Assembly: GCA_030427205.1 (NCBI GenBank)
Contig: JAUHXC010000040.1
Coordinates: 33,735 to 97,734, forward strand
Source of the DNA: a bacterium
GTDB lineage: Bacteria; Myxococcota_A; Bradymonadia; UBA7976; UBA1532
Length of the DNA: 64,000 nucleotides
Direction: 5' to 3'
Shown: positions 31,885-42,676 of the stretch, piece by piece
Position numbering within the stretch: position 1 is the stretch's first letter
Layout of the letters: every line of letters begins with the position of its first letter
The notes under the pieces: model-generated
Database searches by the model: none
Told to the model about the DNA's origin: nothing
The model's input: only the letters and a program-made list of their open reading frames with translations
Translations under genes and position numbers: made by a program

Positions 31885-33720
31885 ATGGAAGTCCTCTCGG
31901 TCGCCACGTATTTCGACCAGATCCTCGAGGTGCTCGGGCGCTCGCCGCTGTTTCACGGCCTCGCCGAAGACAGCCTGAGCGCGGTGGCGCGCCGCGCCGA
32001 GCTCTTGCGCTTCGACCATGACGAGGCGCTCGCCCGGCAGGGCGACGCGTCCACTGCGTTTCTGCTGCTCGTCGAAGGCGGCGCGGTGGTGATGCGCGAC
32101 GGCGGGGAAGGGGAGAGCCTGGACGGCGGGCCGCCGCTGGTGCTCGCCCGCATCTCGCCGCCCGACAGCATCGGCGAGATGGGCGTATTGCTCAGCCAGC
32201 CGCGTTCGGCGAGCGTCTACGCCGACGGCGGGGCGATCGTGCTGCGCTTCGGCGCCGCCGAGTTCCACGACATGCTGCTGCAGCACCCCTACTTCGGGCT
32301 GGTGATGAGCCGCACGCTGGCCGAGCGCCTGCACGCCGCCAGCCGACGCATCCCATTGCCCGAGCTGGGGGATGTGCAGGCGGCGCCCGAGCGCGAGGCC
32401 CGCGGGCTGCTGCCGGTCGACTTCCAGATCCGCCACCGCATCGTGCCGCTCGCCGCCGACGAGAAGCAGGTGCGTATCGGCTGCGTCGACGACGTCGATC
32501 CCGAGGTCATCGAGCGCATCCGGCGCATGCTGCCCGGCCTGCGCATCCGGCCGGTGCGCGTCACGGCGGACTACTTCGAGTCAGCGATGCGCGAGGTGGG
32601 CGGGGCCTGGTTCGATCCGGCGTCGCGCCCGCCGGCGGCGGCCTCCGCGCTGGATCAGCTGCTCGAACTCGGCGGTTCGCGGCTCGACACCGTGCTGCGG
32701 CGCATGGTCGCCGAGGGGGCCAGCGAGCTGCACCTCGCCGCCGGTCGGATCCCGCGCTGGCGCATCGACGGCAAGCTGGTTCCGCTGAAGGACAGCGAGC
32801 GGCTCGACCCCGAAGAGGCGTTCGAATGGGTGCTCGATCTGGTGCCGCACCCCAACCTGCTGGCCGGCTTCGAAGACAGCTACACCTTCGAACTGACCCA
32901 CGAGATCAACGACGTGGCCCGGTTTCGCATCCGCCTGACCCGCGATACCCGCGGGGTGGGCGCGGTGGTGCGCTCGATCCCGCTGCGGGTGCCCACGCCG
33001 GCCCAGCTGGGCTTGCCGGCGCCGATCGTGGAGCTGGTGGGGCGCCGCCGCGGCTTGATCGTGGTGGCCGGTCCGCGGGGCGCGGGGCGCTCGACGTCGA
33101 TCGCGGCGCTGGTCGGCGAGATCAACCGCACGCGGCCGGCGATGGTGCTCACCCTCGAAGATCCGGTCAGCTATCTGCACGAGAGCGACGTCGGGCTGGT
33201 CGTACAGCGGGAGATCGGGCAGCACACCGGCGCGCTGGAGCATGCGCTGGTCGACGCGACGCGCGACGAGCCGGATGTGGTGGTGGTCGGCGATCTGACC
33301 GAGGCCGCCGCGCCGGCGTTGCTGTCGCTGGCCTCGACCGGGCCGTTGGTCATCGTCGGCATGGCCGCCGAGAGCGCGGTCGACGCCATCGAGCGGCTGC
33401 TGGGCATGTTCGAGCCCGACGAGCGGCCGGGCTGCGCGCGGGTTCTGGCGCGCATCCTCTCCGGCGTCAGCGCGCAGGTGCTCGTGCCCCGGCGGGCCGG
33501 CGGGCGGCTGGCGGTCTTCGAGCACGTCGTCATCGACGAGGCCGCCGCGGATGGCATCGCCGAGCTGCAGCTCGATCGGATCGCGCCGCGGCCGACGCTC
33601 GCCGAGGCGCTGGCCGAGCGCAGCGCCGGCGGCGCGGTGGCGACCGAGGAGGCGCGGCGGGCGGTCGCCGACGGGGCCGACTTCGACCGGGCGCTCGCCG
33701 AGCGCACAGCGGGCGGCTGA
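31885..33720 (+). CDS. cyclic nucleotide-binding domain fused to GspE/PilT-like ATPase
   Basis: 611 residues from the ATG at 31885 (CAGGAG upstream). Residues 17-150 are a cyclic nucleotide-binding-like domain (HDEALARQGD, IGEMGVLLSQPRSASVYA). A short MshEN/T2SSE_N-like segment follows (about 178-228). Residues 255-560 resemble the secretion/pilus ATPase core: GPRGAGRST at 396-404 in the Walker A place, LEDPVSYLHE in the Asp box (424-433) and VVVVGDL in Walker B (465-471). The Walker A Lys is replaced by Arg402, and the usual GE of Walker B reads GD, so hydrolysis may be lost or weakened. The tetra-Cys zinc motif of GspE is absent. It may be a regulator of a motor rather than a motor. Confidence 0.85.
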   Translation: MEVLSVATYFDQILEVLGRSPLFHGLAEDSLSAVARRAELLRFDHDEALARQGDASTAFLLLVEGGAVVMRDGGEGESLDGGPPLVLARISPPDSIGEMGVLLSQPRSASVYADGGAIVLRFGAAEFHDMLLQHPYFGLVMSRTLAERLHAASRRIPLPELGDVQAAPEREARGLLPVDFQIRHRIVPLAADEKQVRIGCVDDVDPEVIERIRRMLPGLRIRPVRVTADYFESAMREVGGAWFDPASRPPAAASALDQLLELGGSRLDTVLRRMVAEGASELHLAAGRIPRWRIDGKLVPLKDSERLDPEEAFEWVLDLVPHPNLLAGFEDSYTFELTHEINDVARFRIRLTRDTRGVGAVVRSIPLRVPTPAQLGLPAPIVELVGRRRGLIVVAGPRGAGRSTSIAALVGEINRTRPAMVLTLEDPVSYLHESDVGLVVQREIGQHTGALEHALVDATRDEPDVVVVGDLTEAAAPALLSLASTGPLVIVGMAAESAVDAIERLLGMFEPDERPGCARVLARILSGVSAQVLVPRRAGGRLAVFEHVVIDEAAADGIAELQLDRIAPRPTLAEALAERSAGGAVATEEARRAVADGADFDRALAERTAGG

Positions 33721-33865
33721 TGGGCGGCTGACGGGCACCTGTCTGTATCGTATTCGGTCGCATCGGGCGCGCCGGGCCCCGTAGATCCACTGGAAACAGG
33801 CCCCGACGGACGATCGGGGCCGATCGATCCCTAGTCTTCGTGGTGCAGTCTCACAGGGAGGCGGC

Positions 33866-35206
33866 GTGCACGATATTCGAGGGGCGACGGCGTCGCCGTC
33901 CGGGCTGGGACTGATCGAGGCGGCTCGGGCGCCGGTGCGCCGATGTGTGGTCAACCGGGATTGGGATCGGCGGCGATTCGCGGTCGTCGGGCTGGTTCGC
34001 GGTCACGACGAGGGCCCGCTGGCGGTGGCGGCGGTGCACGTCGACCTGGGCTGCATGGGCCTGCGCCACGCGGCCCTGCGGCTGGGATCGCCGGCGGCGT
34101 CTGCCGATCTGCTGGCCGAGCTGCTCGCCGAGAGCGGCCTGCCGCCGGGCCTGTGGAGCGACTGCCCGCCGGGGCTGGTGGCGGCGCTGATCGACGCGGG
34201 GGCCGACATCGGCTGGATCAACGGCGTCGAGCAGAGCCCCCGCTTCCGCCTGGTGCAGCGCTTGTTCGATGCCATCGAGCCCGACGCGTCGGTGCCGCCG
34301 GTCGAGACGGGTCACCCCGCCGACGGGCAGCCGCTGTACGTGCCCCGGCCCGAGGACGACGGCGAAGCCATCGTCACCCGACTGCGACACGTCTTCGGTC
34401 CGACCGGCTTCGTGGTGGGCGGGGAGCCGCCGCTGCCGATCGGCCAGCGCTATCCATTCGACCGGGACCTCGACAGCCTCGACGGGGCGATCCTGCGCGC
34501 GGGTATCATCGGCCGCCGGCTGGTCGCGTGGCGCACCGGCATGCCCGACATCGCCGACGCCCTCGCCGCCGCCACCGCCCGGGCCCGATCGGTCGGGCTG
34601 AGTGACGCGGTGGCGTTCGCCGCCGCGCCCTGGCACGCGCGCATCGCCGGGCGCTCGATCGTCGAGCTGTTCGCCACCCGGGCGCCGGGCCTCAGCCCGC
34701 TCGATCGAGTCATCGCCCGCAGCTGGAGCGAGAGCGCCGGTCTGCGGCTGGCCCGCCTCGACCGGCTGAGCGCCGATGGCTTCGACGCCTGGGATCCGCT
34801 GGCGGGCACGCTGCGGCGCATGGTCACCGACGATCAGCGGGTGCAGCGGTCGGCCGCCAAGCTGTCGCCCGGGGCGATGGCCTGGGTGGTCGCCCGGCCC
34901 TTGGGGGATGACCCGCGCGGCGCGGCGGGCGGCATGCGCTGGTTCGTCGATCGTCTGGTGCCGGTCGAGGGCGGCGCGGCGGCGGCCGAGCGGGCGCTCA
35001 TCGCGTTCGAGTCGGCGGTCTCGCTGCCACCGGTGGAGCCGCTCGAAGATACCCTCGACCGGGCTCTCGATGCCCCGCCGGCCGCCGCCCCGCCTCCGCT
35101 GGGTGAAGCCGATGACGGATCGATCGACCGGCTGCTTCAGCGCTTCGTCGAGCAGGTCGTCGAGCCCTCGACCGCGCCGCCGCCCGAGGACGCCCCCGCG
35201 CTCTGA
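33866..35206 (+). CDS. conserved hypothetical protein (YCLGVK-like family)
   Basis: 446 residues from a GTG at 33866 preceded by GGGAGG. No signal peptide or membrane segment. The early part (LAVAAVHVDLGCMGLRHAAL, then GADIGWINGVEQSPRFRLVQRLFD) resembles an uncharacterised bacterial family whose members carry a VDLYCLGVKxxF segment followed by a helix ending in HPDF; this is a memory-based likeness, not a search. The rest is mixed alpha/beta, and the C-terminal 60 residues are Pro/Ala/Glu-rich and disordered. It follows the cyclic nucleotide/ATPase gene by 145 bp on the same strand. Confidence 0.72.
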   Translation: MHDIRGATASPSGLGLIEAARAPVRRCVVNRDWDRRRFAVVGLVRGHDEGPLAVAAVHVDLGCMGLRHAALRLGSPAASADLLAELLAESGLPPGLWSDCPPGLVAALIDAGADIGWINGVEQSPRFRLVQRLFDAIEPDASVPPVETGHPADGQPLYVPRPEDDGEAIVTRLRHVFGPTGFVVGGEPPLPIGQRYPFDRDLDSLDGAILRAGIIGRRLVAWRTGMPDIADALAAATARARSVGLSDAVAFAAAPWHARIAGRSIVELFATRAPGLSPLDRVIARSWSESAGLRLARLDRLSADGFDAWDPLAGTLRRMVTDDQRVQRSAAKLSPGAMAWVVARPLGDDPRGAAGGMRWFVDRLVPVEGGAAAAERALIAFESAVSLPPVEPLEDTLDRALDAPPAAAPPPLGEADDGSIDRLLQRFVEQVVEPSTAPPPEDAPAL

Positions 35207-35225
35207 TCGGCGCGCGCGCCGCCGA

Positions 35226-35876
35226 TCAGCAGTCGTCGGGGCCCCACTCGACCCGCAGCCGGCGCACGGCGCGGCCCACCTGCCCGTCATCGGTCGGCAC
35301 CTCGGCGAAGACATCCACCTCGGCGTCGACGACCGTCAGCGGGTCGAAGATCACCAGCTGCACCCCGACAAGCTCGGCGCCGCCGTCGGGCGCGGCGAGC
35401 CAGTCGAACTCGAGCTGGTGGGCTGGCACGGCCTCCTGCCCGTCGACCCGGCGCGCCGAGAGCGTCATGAGGTAGGGCCCCGGCTGCAACGCCGGGCTGC
35501 GCAGGCTGATCCAGACGTGCTGCGCGCCCTGACAGCCGCGCTGCAGCAGGGCCACCGCGCCGTGGTCCGCCGGGGTGAAGCGCTGGGTGCCCAGCCCCAG
35601 GGTCAGTTCGAAGTCGCTCTCCGGGGGCGCGGGGCCGTCGGCCGTCGGGCCCTCGTCGGCGGTCGTCGAGGCGTCGGGCGATCGCGCGGCGTCGGCCTGG
35701 CCCGCGGCGTCGGCCATGGCATCCGGCGGCCGCGCGTCGGGCGGCGCGTCGCTCGCGGTGTCATCGCAGGCGCCCAGCGATGCGATACACAGCGCCGCGA
35801 GGCACGGTGCGATCAGACGCAGCGCGCCCCATCGGGATCGCCGGCGGCCGGTCACGCTGCCTGCGCGAGCCCTCAC
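35226..35876 (-). CDS. small lipoprotein, coupled to NHL lipoprotein
   Basis: 216 residues from a GTG at 35876 that overlaps the stop of the upstream NHL-repeat gene as GTGA, so translation is coupled. The N-terminus is Arg-rich followed by a hydrophobic core and the lipobox SLGAC (Cys37). An Asp/Ala/Pro linker leads to a beta-rich domain of about 130 residues (FELTLGLGTQRF, AQHVWISLRSP, VQLVIFDPLTVV), which looks like an immunoglobulin-type fold. Function unknown; the coupling suggests it works with the propeller lipoprotein. Confidence 0.75.
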   Translation of the reverse strand: MRARAGSVTGRRRSRWGALRLIAPCLAALCIASLGACDDTASDAPPDARPPDAMADAAGQADAARSPDASTTADEGPTADGPAPPESDFELTLGLGTQRFTPADHGAVALLQRGCQGAQHVWISLRSPALQPGPYLMTLSARRVDGQEAVPAHQLEFDWLAAPDGGAELVGVQLVIFDPLTVVDAEVDVFAEVPTDDGQVGRAVRRLRVEWGPDDC

Positions 35877-37921
35877 GGCGCCTCACCGGGGCGCGCGACC
35901 ATGACCGCGTACTCGTTGACCACCGCCAGCCCGCCCGCGTCGTCGGCCCAGACCGCCTGCGGCCGCTCGAGCGTCGCCTCGCTCCACGGCAGGCGGGCCC
36001 CCGCGGCGAAGCCGCCGTGGCGGGTGGGGTGCCCCAGCCAGCGGGTGATGGTGCCGGCGGTGAAGTCGACGCGGCGCACCATGTGATTGCCGCCGTCGAC
36101 CACCAGCAGGCCGCCGTCGGCGTCGAAGGTCAGCCCCAGCGGCTCGGCCAGCAGCGCCTCGTCGAGCGCGCCGTCGCGTACGCCGGTCTGCCCCGGCGTG
36201 CCCACCACCGGCACGACCCGGCCGTCGGGCTCGATGCGATAGATGGCCGCGCGCACCCCGTCGGCGACGTAGACCGCGCCGCTCGTCGGGTCGACGGCGA
36301 CGTCCACCGGGTTCTCGAAGCGGCCCGCGGGCGCCATCTCTTCGAGCGTGCCGTCGGCGCGCAGCACATGCACCGCGCCGCGATCGGCTTCGGTGATCCA
36401 CAGCGCGCCGTCGGGGCCGGCGCCCAGCCCCCAGGGCCCCGAGACACCGCCGTCCACCGCGGTCGAGACCTCACCCGAGGCGGGATCGAAGACCCGGATC
36501 GCGTCGCGGGCGTAGTCGGCGACGTACAGCCGGCCGTCGACCCAGGCCATACCGACCGGGGCGTCGATCCGGGCGTCGGCCGCGGCGCCGTCCACCGGCT
36601 CGGCCTCGCCCGGCGCGCCGAAGAGCGTGCGCCCGGCGCCCGCCGCATCCACCGCGCGCACGGCGTTGTTGATCGGGTCGCTGACGATCCAGCCGCCGGC
36701 GGGATCGCCGACGATGTCGTACAGCGTCTCGAAGCGCGGCGCGTCGCCGTCGCGATAGCCCGCCGGGCTCTCGGGGCCCACCAGCGGCGTGACGCTGAGC
36801 AGGCCGGTATCGATCTGGCGGACGCCGCCCGCCCCGATGTCGACGTAGTACAGCTGCTTGCGCGCGTCGTCGATCACCGGCGGCGCGAAGGCCCCGCCCA
36901 GCCGGGCCACCGGCGGATCGCCGTCGACCACGCCGTTGTCGCCGGGCACGCCGACCACCGGCCCGAACGAGCCGTCCGCCAGATCGACCCGATAGAGCGC
37001 GCCGTCGAAGCCGGCGGCCCAGACGCTGCTCCGGTCGACCGCCAGCCCCTGCGGCGCGTCGAGGCCCTCGGCGATGACCTCGACGGCGCCGGTCGACAGG
37101 TCGACGGCGACGATCTCGCCGTCGAAGGTATCGGCCACGTAGAGCGTATCGTCGACCCGCTGGATGCCGCCGGGCCCGTTGAGCCCGCCCTCGGGGCCGA
37201 CCAGCGTGCTCACCTCGTTGGTGGCCAGGTCGATCACCCGGATGCGGTCGTTGCTGCGGTCGCTGATGTAGAGCCGCTGGCCCTCGGCGTCGGGCTCGAG
37301 GTCGTGCAGCAGGTAGCCCAGCCGGGCCTCGGCGCCTACGCCGTCGACCATGCCCCGCTCGTTGGCCTGGCCGGCCAGCGTCGAGACGGTCCCGTCGAAG
37401 TCGACCCGCCGCAGGGTCGGTCCGTCGGCGACGAAGAACGCCTCGGCGGTGGCGGCGCAGCCGCGGGGCGCGGTCAGGCGCGCGGCGCCGGGGCCGCCGT
37501 CGAAGCTGGCGAACTCGAGCGGGCGGCCGGCCACTGTGGTCACCGCGCGCGCGTCGAGCGCGATGGCGCGCACGGTGCCGTTGAAGGTGTCGCTGGCGAA
37601 GAGGGTCGCGCCGTCGGCGCCGAGCGCGATGCAGGTGACGCCGTTGAACCGAGCCGCCGAGCCGACGCCGTCGGCGAAGCCGGTGGATGTATCGCCCGCG
37701 AGCTGAACCACCGCGCCCATTGGCGGGGTGTCCGGCTGCGACGGCGCGGCGTCGGGGGTTGCGTCCGGCGCCGCGGCGTCCGGCTCGTCGGGCGCCACGT
37801 CGGGGGCAGGCGCCATGTCGACGGCCGCGTCCCCCGGCTCGGGCGCGCTGGACGGTTCGTCGTCGCAGCCGGCGAACAGCGCGAGCGCGCACAAGGGCCT
37901 CAACACGGTCTGAAGCTTCAT
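35873..37921 (-). CDS. NHL-repeat beta-propeller lipoprotein
   Basis: 682 residues from the ATG at 37921, behind a near-perfect GGAGGTGA site. The lipobox is LFAGC (Cys19), followed by a long Asp/Ala/Pro linker. The mature part is a run of NHL/YncE-like blades: VQLAGDTSTGFADGVGSAAR, LAGQANERGMVDGVGAEAR, LYVADTFDGEIVAVDLSTG, MAWVDGRLYVADYARDAIRV, LWITEADRGAVHVLRADG and VYVADGVRAAIYRIEPDG. Repeats reading DG-G-AAR-N-P-G belong to the NHL type found in large surface proteins. Two propellers are probable given the length. Ligand unknown. Confidence 0.88.
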   Translation of the reverse strand: MKLQTVLRPLCALALFAGCDDEPSSAPEPGDAAVDMAPAPDVAPDEPDAAAPDATPDAAPSQPDTPPMGAVVQLAGDTSTGFADGVGSAARFNGVTCIALGADGATLFASDTFNGTVRAIALDARAVTTVAGRPLEFASFDGGPGAARLTAPRGCAATAEAFFVADGPTLRRVDFDGTVSTLAGQANERGMVDGVGAEARLGYLLHDLEPDAEGQRLYISDRSNDRIRVIDLATNEVSTLVGPEGGLNGPGGIQRVDDTLYVADTFDGEIVAVDLSTGAVEVIAEGLDAPQGLAVDRSSVWAAGFDGALYRVDLADGSFGPVVGVPGDNGVVDGDPPVARLGGAFAPPVIDDARKQLYYVDIGAGGVRQIDTGLLSVTPLVGPESPAGYRDGDAPRFETLYDIVGDPAGGWIVSDPINNAVRAVDAAGAGRTLFGAPGEAEPVDGAAADARIDAPVGMAWVDGRLYVADYARDAIRVFDPASGEVSTAVDGGVSGPWGLGAGPDGALWITEADRGAVHVLRADGTLEEMAPAGRFENPVDVAVDPTSGAVYVADGVRAAIYRIEPDGRVVPVVGTPGQTGVRDGALDEALLAEPLGLTFDADGGLLVVDGGNHMVRRVDFTAGTITRWLGHPTRHGGFAAGARLPWSEATLERPQAVWADDAGGLAVVNEYAVMVARPGEAP

Positions 37922-38036
37922 CGTCACCTCCGGCGCCCTGATTACCCGCCTCGCGGGACTGACGCAATGGGATTGCAGGTAGGCCGCGCCGGCGCCTCGA
38001 CTTGCCACGCCGCGCGCCGTGGGCGACCCTGCCTCG

Positions 38037-39647
38037 ATGTCGGCCCTGCACCTGACCATCAAGACCCTGGTGCTCGCCTCGGGCAAGGCGTTGGGCGCGC
38101 TGGCCGCGATTCTGCTCACCGTCGTGCTGACCCGGGCGCTGACCGTCGAGCAGTATGCCACCCACAAGCAGGCGCTGCTCATCTTCGCGATGGCCTCGCC
38201 GCTGCTCATGCTGGGGCTGCCCAAGGCGCTGTACTACTTCCTGCCCGGCGAGCCGCGGCGGGCGCGGGCGGCGCTCGTCGAGAACCTGGGCCTGCTGACG
38301 CTCTTGGGGGTGCTCTTCGCCGTCGCCCTGCCGCTGGGCCTCGTCGACCTCGCCGCCGAGCGCTTCGCCAACCCGCGCCTCGCCGCCGCGGCCCGCTGGG
38401 TCGCGCCCTATGGCCTGGCGATGTTCCCGATGGCCGCGCTCGGCGCCTGCCTCGTCGCCCGTGACCGGGTCGGTGAGCTGGTGCGCTTCAACCTCGCCTC
38501 GCGGGCGCTGCTCGTGGTGACCGCTGCCGGCGCGGCGTTGATCTGGGGCACCGCGCAGGCGACGGTGGCCGCCCACGCGGCCTGGGCCGGGGTGATGGTC
38601 CTGCCGGCGCTGTGGATGATGGCCCGGGCGGTGCGGCCGACGCCCGCCGGCAGTATCATCGAGCTGGATGTCGTCGGGGATGACTCGGAGGCCATCGGGG
38701 ATGACTCGGGTGTCATTGAGAGTGGATCTGATGCCATTGGGGATGACTCCGATGCCATCAGCGCGCCATCACTGCCCGAGCGCCCGACTCTGGCCGGCAT
38801 GTCACGCCAGCTGCGCTTCGCGGTGCCGTTGGGGCTCGCCTCGCTGCTCGGCACGCTGTCGGCCCAGCTCGACAAGCTCATCGTCTCGGCGATGTGCTCG
38901 ACCGAAGACTTCGCGATCTATGCCACCGGCGCCATCGAGCTGCCGCTCATCGGCGTCGTCACCGGCGCGATGAGCGCGGTGGTGCTGCCCGAGCTGACCC
39001 GCTTTCACAAGGCGGGCACGCCCGCGCGCATCGTCGCGCTGTGGCAGGGGGCGATGAAGACCGCGCTGCTCATCCTCGCGCCGGTGATGTTCGGCGTGCT
39101 GCTCGTCGCGCCCGAGCTGATGACGGTGCTCTTCTCGGCGGCCTACACCGAGGCGGCGACCCCGCTGCGCATCTACGCGCTGCTGCTGCCGCTGCGCGCG
39201 GCGATCTACGGCAGCGTGCTGATGGCCACCGACAATACCCGCTGGGTCACGGCCTCCGCGGCGTTCGGGCTCACGCTCAACGGCGTGCTCTCGGTGGTCG
39301 GCGTCGGGCTCCTGGGCCACGCCGGCGCGGCGTGGGCGACGGTGCTGACCACCTACGGCGTCGTCGCGTTCATGCTGCAGCCGATGGGCCGGGCGTTGGG
39401 CGTGCGCCCGTCGAGCCTCATCCCGTGGCGGCGTATCGCGACGGTGCTCGCCGCCGCCGGCCTGCCGGCCCTGGTGGTCTTCGGCGCCGCGCGGCTCTTG
39501 GGCGGCGCGGTGCAGCTCGATACGTGGCCCGCGGCTCTGCGACTCGTCGCGCTCGGCGGCGGCTATGCCGTCCTGGCCGGGTTGAGCTATCAGCTGACCG
39601 GGATCACCACCGCGCGCCAGCTGATCGACTTCGTGCGCCGGCGCTGA
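38037..39647 (+). CDS. MOP-superfamily flippase (polysaccharide export type)
   Basis: 536 residues from the ATG at 38037; a GTG 18 bp earlier is possible. Twelve or more hydrophobic helices in two bundles. The opening LVLASGKALGALAAILLTVVLTRALTVEQYATHKQALLI matches Wzx/MATE-like lipid-linked oligosaccharide flippases, and the second bundle repeats it (LASLLGTLSAQLDKLIVSAM, TEDFAIYATGAIELPLIGVVTG). Such proteins turn undecaprenyl-linked sugars across the inner membrane. An acidic linker between the two bundles is encoded by four 21-bp repeats (38676-38759). No glycosyltransferases lie nearby, so the sugar system is not defined. Confidence 0.88.
   Translation: MSALHLTIKTLVLASGKALGALAAILLTVVLTRALTVEQYATHKQALLIFAMASPLLMLGLPKALYYFLPGEPRRARAALVENLGLLTLLGVLFAVALPLGLVDLAAERFANPRLAAAARWVAPYGLAMFPMAALGACLVARDRVGELVRFNLASRALLVVTAAGAALIWGTAQATVAAHAAWAGVMVLPALWMMARAVRPTPAGSIIELDVVGDDSEAIGDDSGVIESGSDAIGDDSDAISAPSLPERPTLAGMSRQLRFAVPLGLASLLGTLSAQLDKLIVSAMCSTEDFAIYATGAIELPLIGVVTGAMSAVVLPELTRFHKAGTPARIVALWQGAMKTALLILAPVMFGVLLVAPELMTVLFSAAYTEAATPLRIYALLLPLRAAIYGSVLMATDNTRWVTASAAFGLTLNGVLSVVGVGLLGHAGAAWATVLTTYGVVAFMLQPMGRALGVRPSSLIPWRRIATVLAAAGLPALVVFGAARLLGGAVQLDTWPAALRLVALGGGYAVLAGLSYQLTGITTARQLIDFVRRR
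38676..38759 (+). repeat. four 21-bp tandem repeats in the flippase gene
   Basis: Units at 38676, 38697, 38718 and 38739 each encode seven residues of the form GDDS-AI (GDDSEAI, GDDSGVI, ESGSDAI, GDDSDAI). They lie in the loop between the two helical bundles. The repeats differ enough to be old, and are A/T-richer than the flanks. Confidence 0.9.
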
Positions 39648-39656
39648 ACGCTCCGC

Positions 39657-40457
39657 TCAGGCGGGCCGGATCCAGTTGTCGGGCGACCACGCGGCGCGGT
39701 CGTCGACGAAGTGCACCGCATAGGCCGGGCGGCCGCGGGCGCTCTCATTGGCGAAGCTCTTGTGGGGCAACAGCCCGTGCAGGACCACCAGCGTGCCCGC
39801 CGCGACCTCCAGCGGCACCCAGCCCTTGTCGGGCCACGGGGCTTCGGACAACTCGACGAAGCGCGTCCGATCGCCCTCGCGCACGAAGCGGCGCTTGAGC
39901 CCTTCGCGATGCCCGCCGGGCAAAGCCCACAGGCAGCCGTTCTCGCGATCGGCGTCGGCCAGCGCGAACCAGAGGCCGGTCACCGTGCTCGGCGCGGTAT
40001 GCAGAAACGTCGCGTCCTGGTGGGGGGCGACCTCGCCGCCGACGCCCGGATCCTTGCCGATGAACATCGACTGCACCGGCCGCGGCGCGTCCAGGCCGGC
40101 GCCGCTCAGGTGCGCTCTCCAACGCGCGGCGGTCGAGACGGGCGCGAAGACCGGATCGTGCGCGTGCAGCGCGTGCCCGATCTTGTTGACCGCCCGTCGC
40201 TCAGCGCCAGCGGGCGTGTCTTCCAGAAAGCAGCGCACCACGTCGCCCGACTCGAGGAAGTAGCGGTCGATCTCGCGGCGGTCTTCGTCGGTCGAGAAGG
40301 GGGCCCCGGCGGCTTCGGGGTCGAAGGCGTCGATGATCGCCCGGGCGCGGGCGGCGAGGCGCTGCACCTCGGCCGAGGCCAGCGCGCCGGGCACGATGGC
40401 GTAGCCGCGCTCGGCGTAGGCGTCGGGGTCGAAGGGCGGGGGGTCGTGGTCGATCAT
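39657..40457 (-). CDS. phytanoyl-CoA dioxygenase (PhyH) family protein
   Basis: 266 residues from the ATG at 40457. The iron-binding facial triad is visible: HQD (His146, Asp148) and the distal His232 in LLPHKSFANES, with Arg243 as the likely 2-oxoglutarate anchor. The sequence HGLLPHKS-NES is typical of the PhyH branch. It is a cytoplasmic non-haem Fe(II)/2-oxoglutarate oxygenase that hydroxylates an unknown small molecule or acyl chain. It faces the flippase gene with a 9-bp gap. Confidence 0.9.
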   Translation of the reverse strand: MIDHDPPPFDPDAYAERGYAIVPGALASAEVQRLAARARAIIDAFDPEAAGAPFSTDEDRREIDRYFLESGDVVRCFLEDTPAGAERRAVNKIGHALHAHDPVFAPVSTAARWRAHLSGAGLDAPRPVQSMFIGKDPGVGGEVAPHQDATFLHTAPSTVTGLWFALADADRENGCLWALPGGHREGLKRRFVREGDRTRFVELSEAPWPDKGWVPLEVAAGTLVVLHGLLPHKSFANESARGRPAYAVHFVDDRAAWSPDNWIRPA

Positions 40458-40518
40458 GCGAACCTCGGCAGAGCGGCGGGCGGGGCGGGGCGGGGCTCGG
40501 CGCGGCGCGGCGCGGCGA

Positions 40519-42393
<1,875 letters not shown>

Positions 42394-42510
42394 CTCGACG
42401 ACCCGCACGGTCGCGCCGTGGTCGGGCACGGGGCGGTGATCTGACAGGGATACGACATGACCCGATTGTGGCTCACACCGCGGGCCAGATCCACCCCGGA
42501 TATCTCGGGC

Positions 42511-42527
42511 GTGACCCACATGGTCAC
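42511..42527. promoter_or_regulatory. palindrome, possible operator upstream of kinase-AAA gene
   Basis: GTGACC at 42511-42516 and GGTCAC at 42522-42527 form a perfect inverted repeat with a 5-bp spacer, about 118 bp upstream of the kinase start at 42393. It lies in the 283-bp gap whose local sequence (42518-42560) is less GC-rich than its flanks, which fits a promoter area. A dimeric regulator site is a plausible reading, but a chance palindrome is possible. Confidence 0.3.
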
Positions 42528-42676
42528 ACGTTTTCATATGTCGTTTACGGTCGCGCTGATCACCTCCAATACTCCTTCGGGTACGCCTCCGAGCACCGCA
42601 CCCGCGGGCGTGTGGACGGCACGCGTCGATCCGACGGTGCCGGCGTGGGGTCGGGGCTGGCGAGGGGGCGGGGCCG

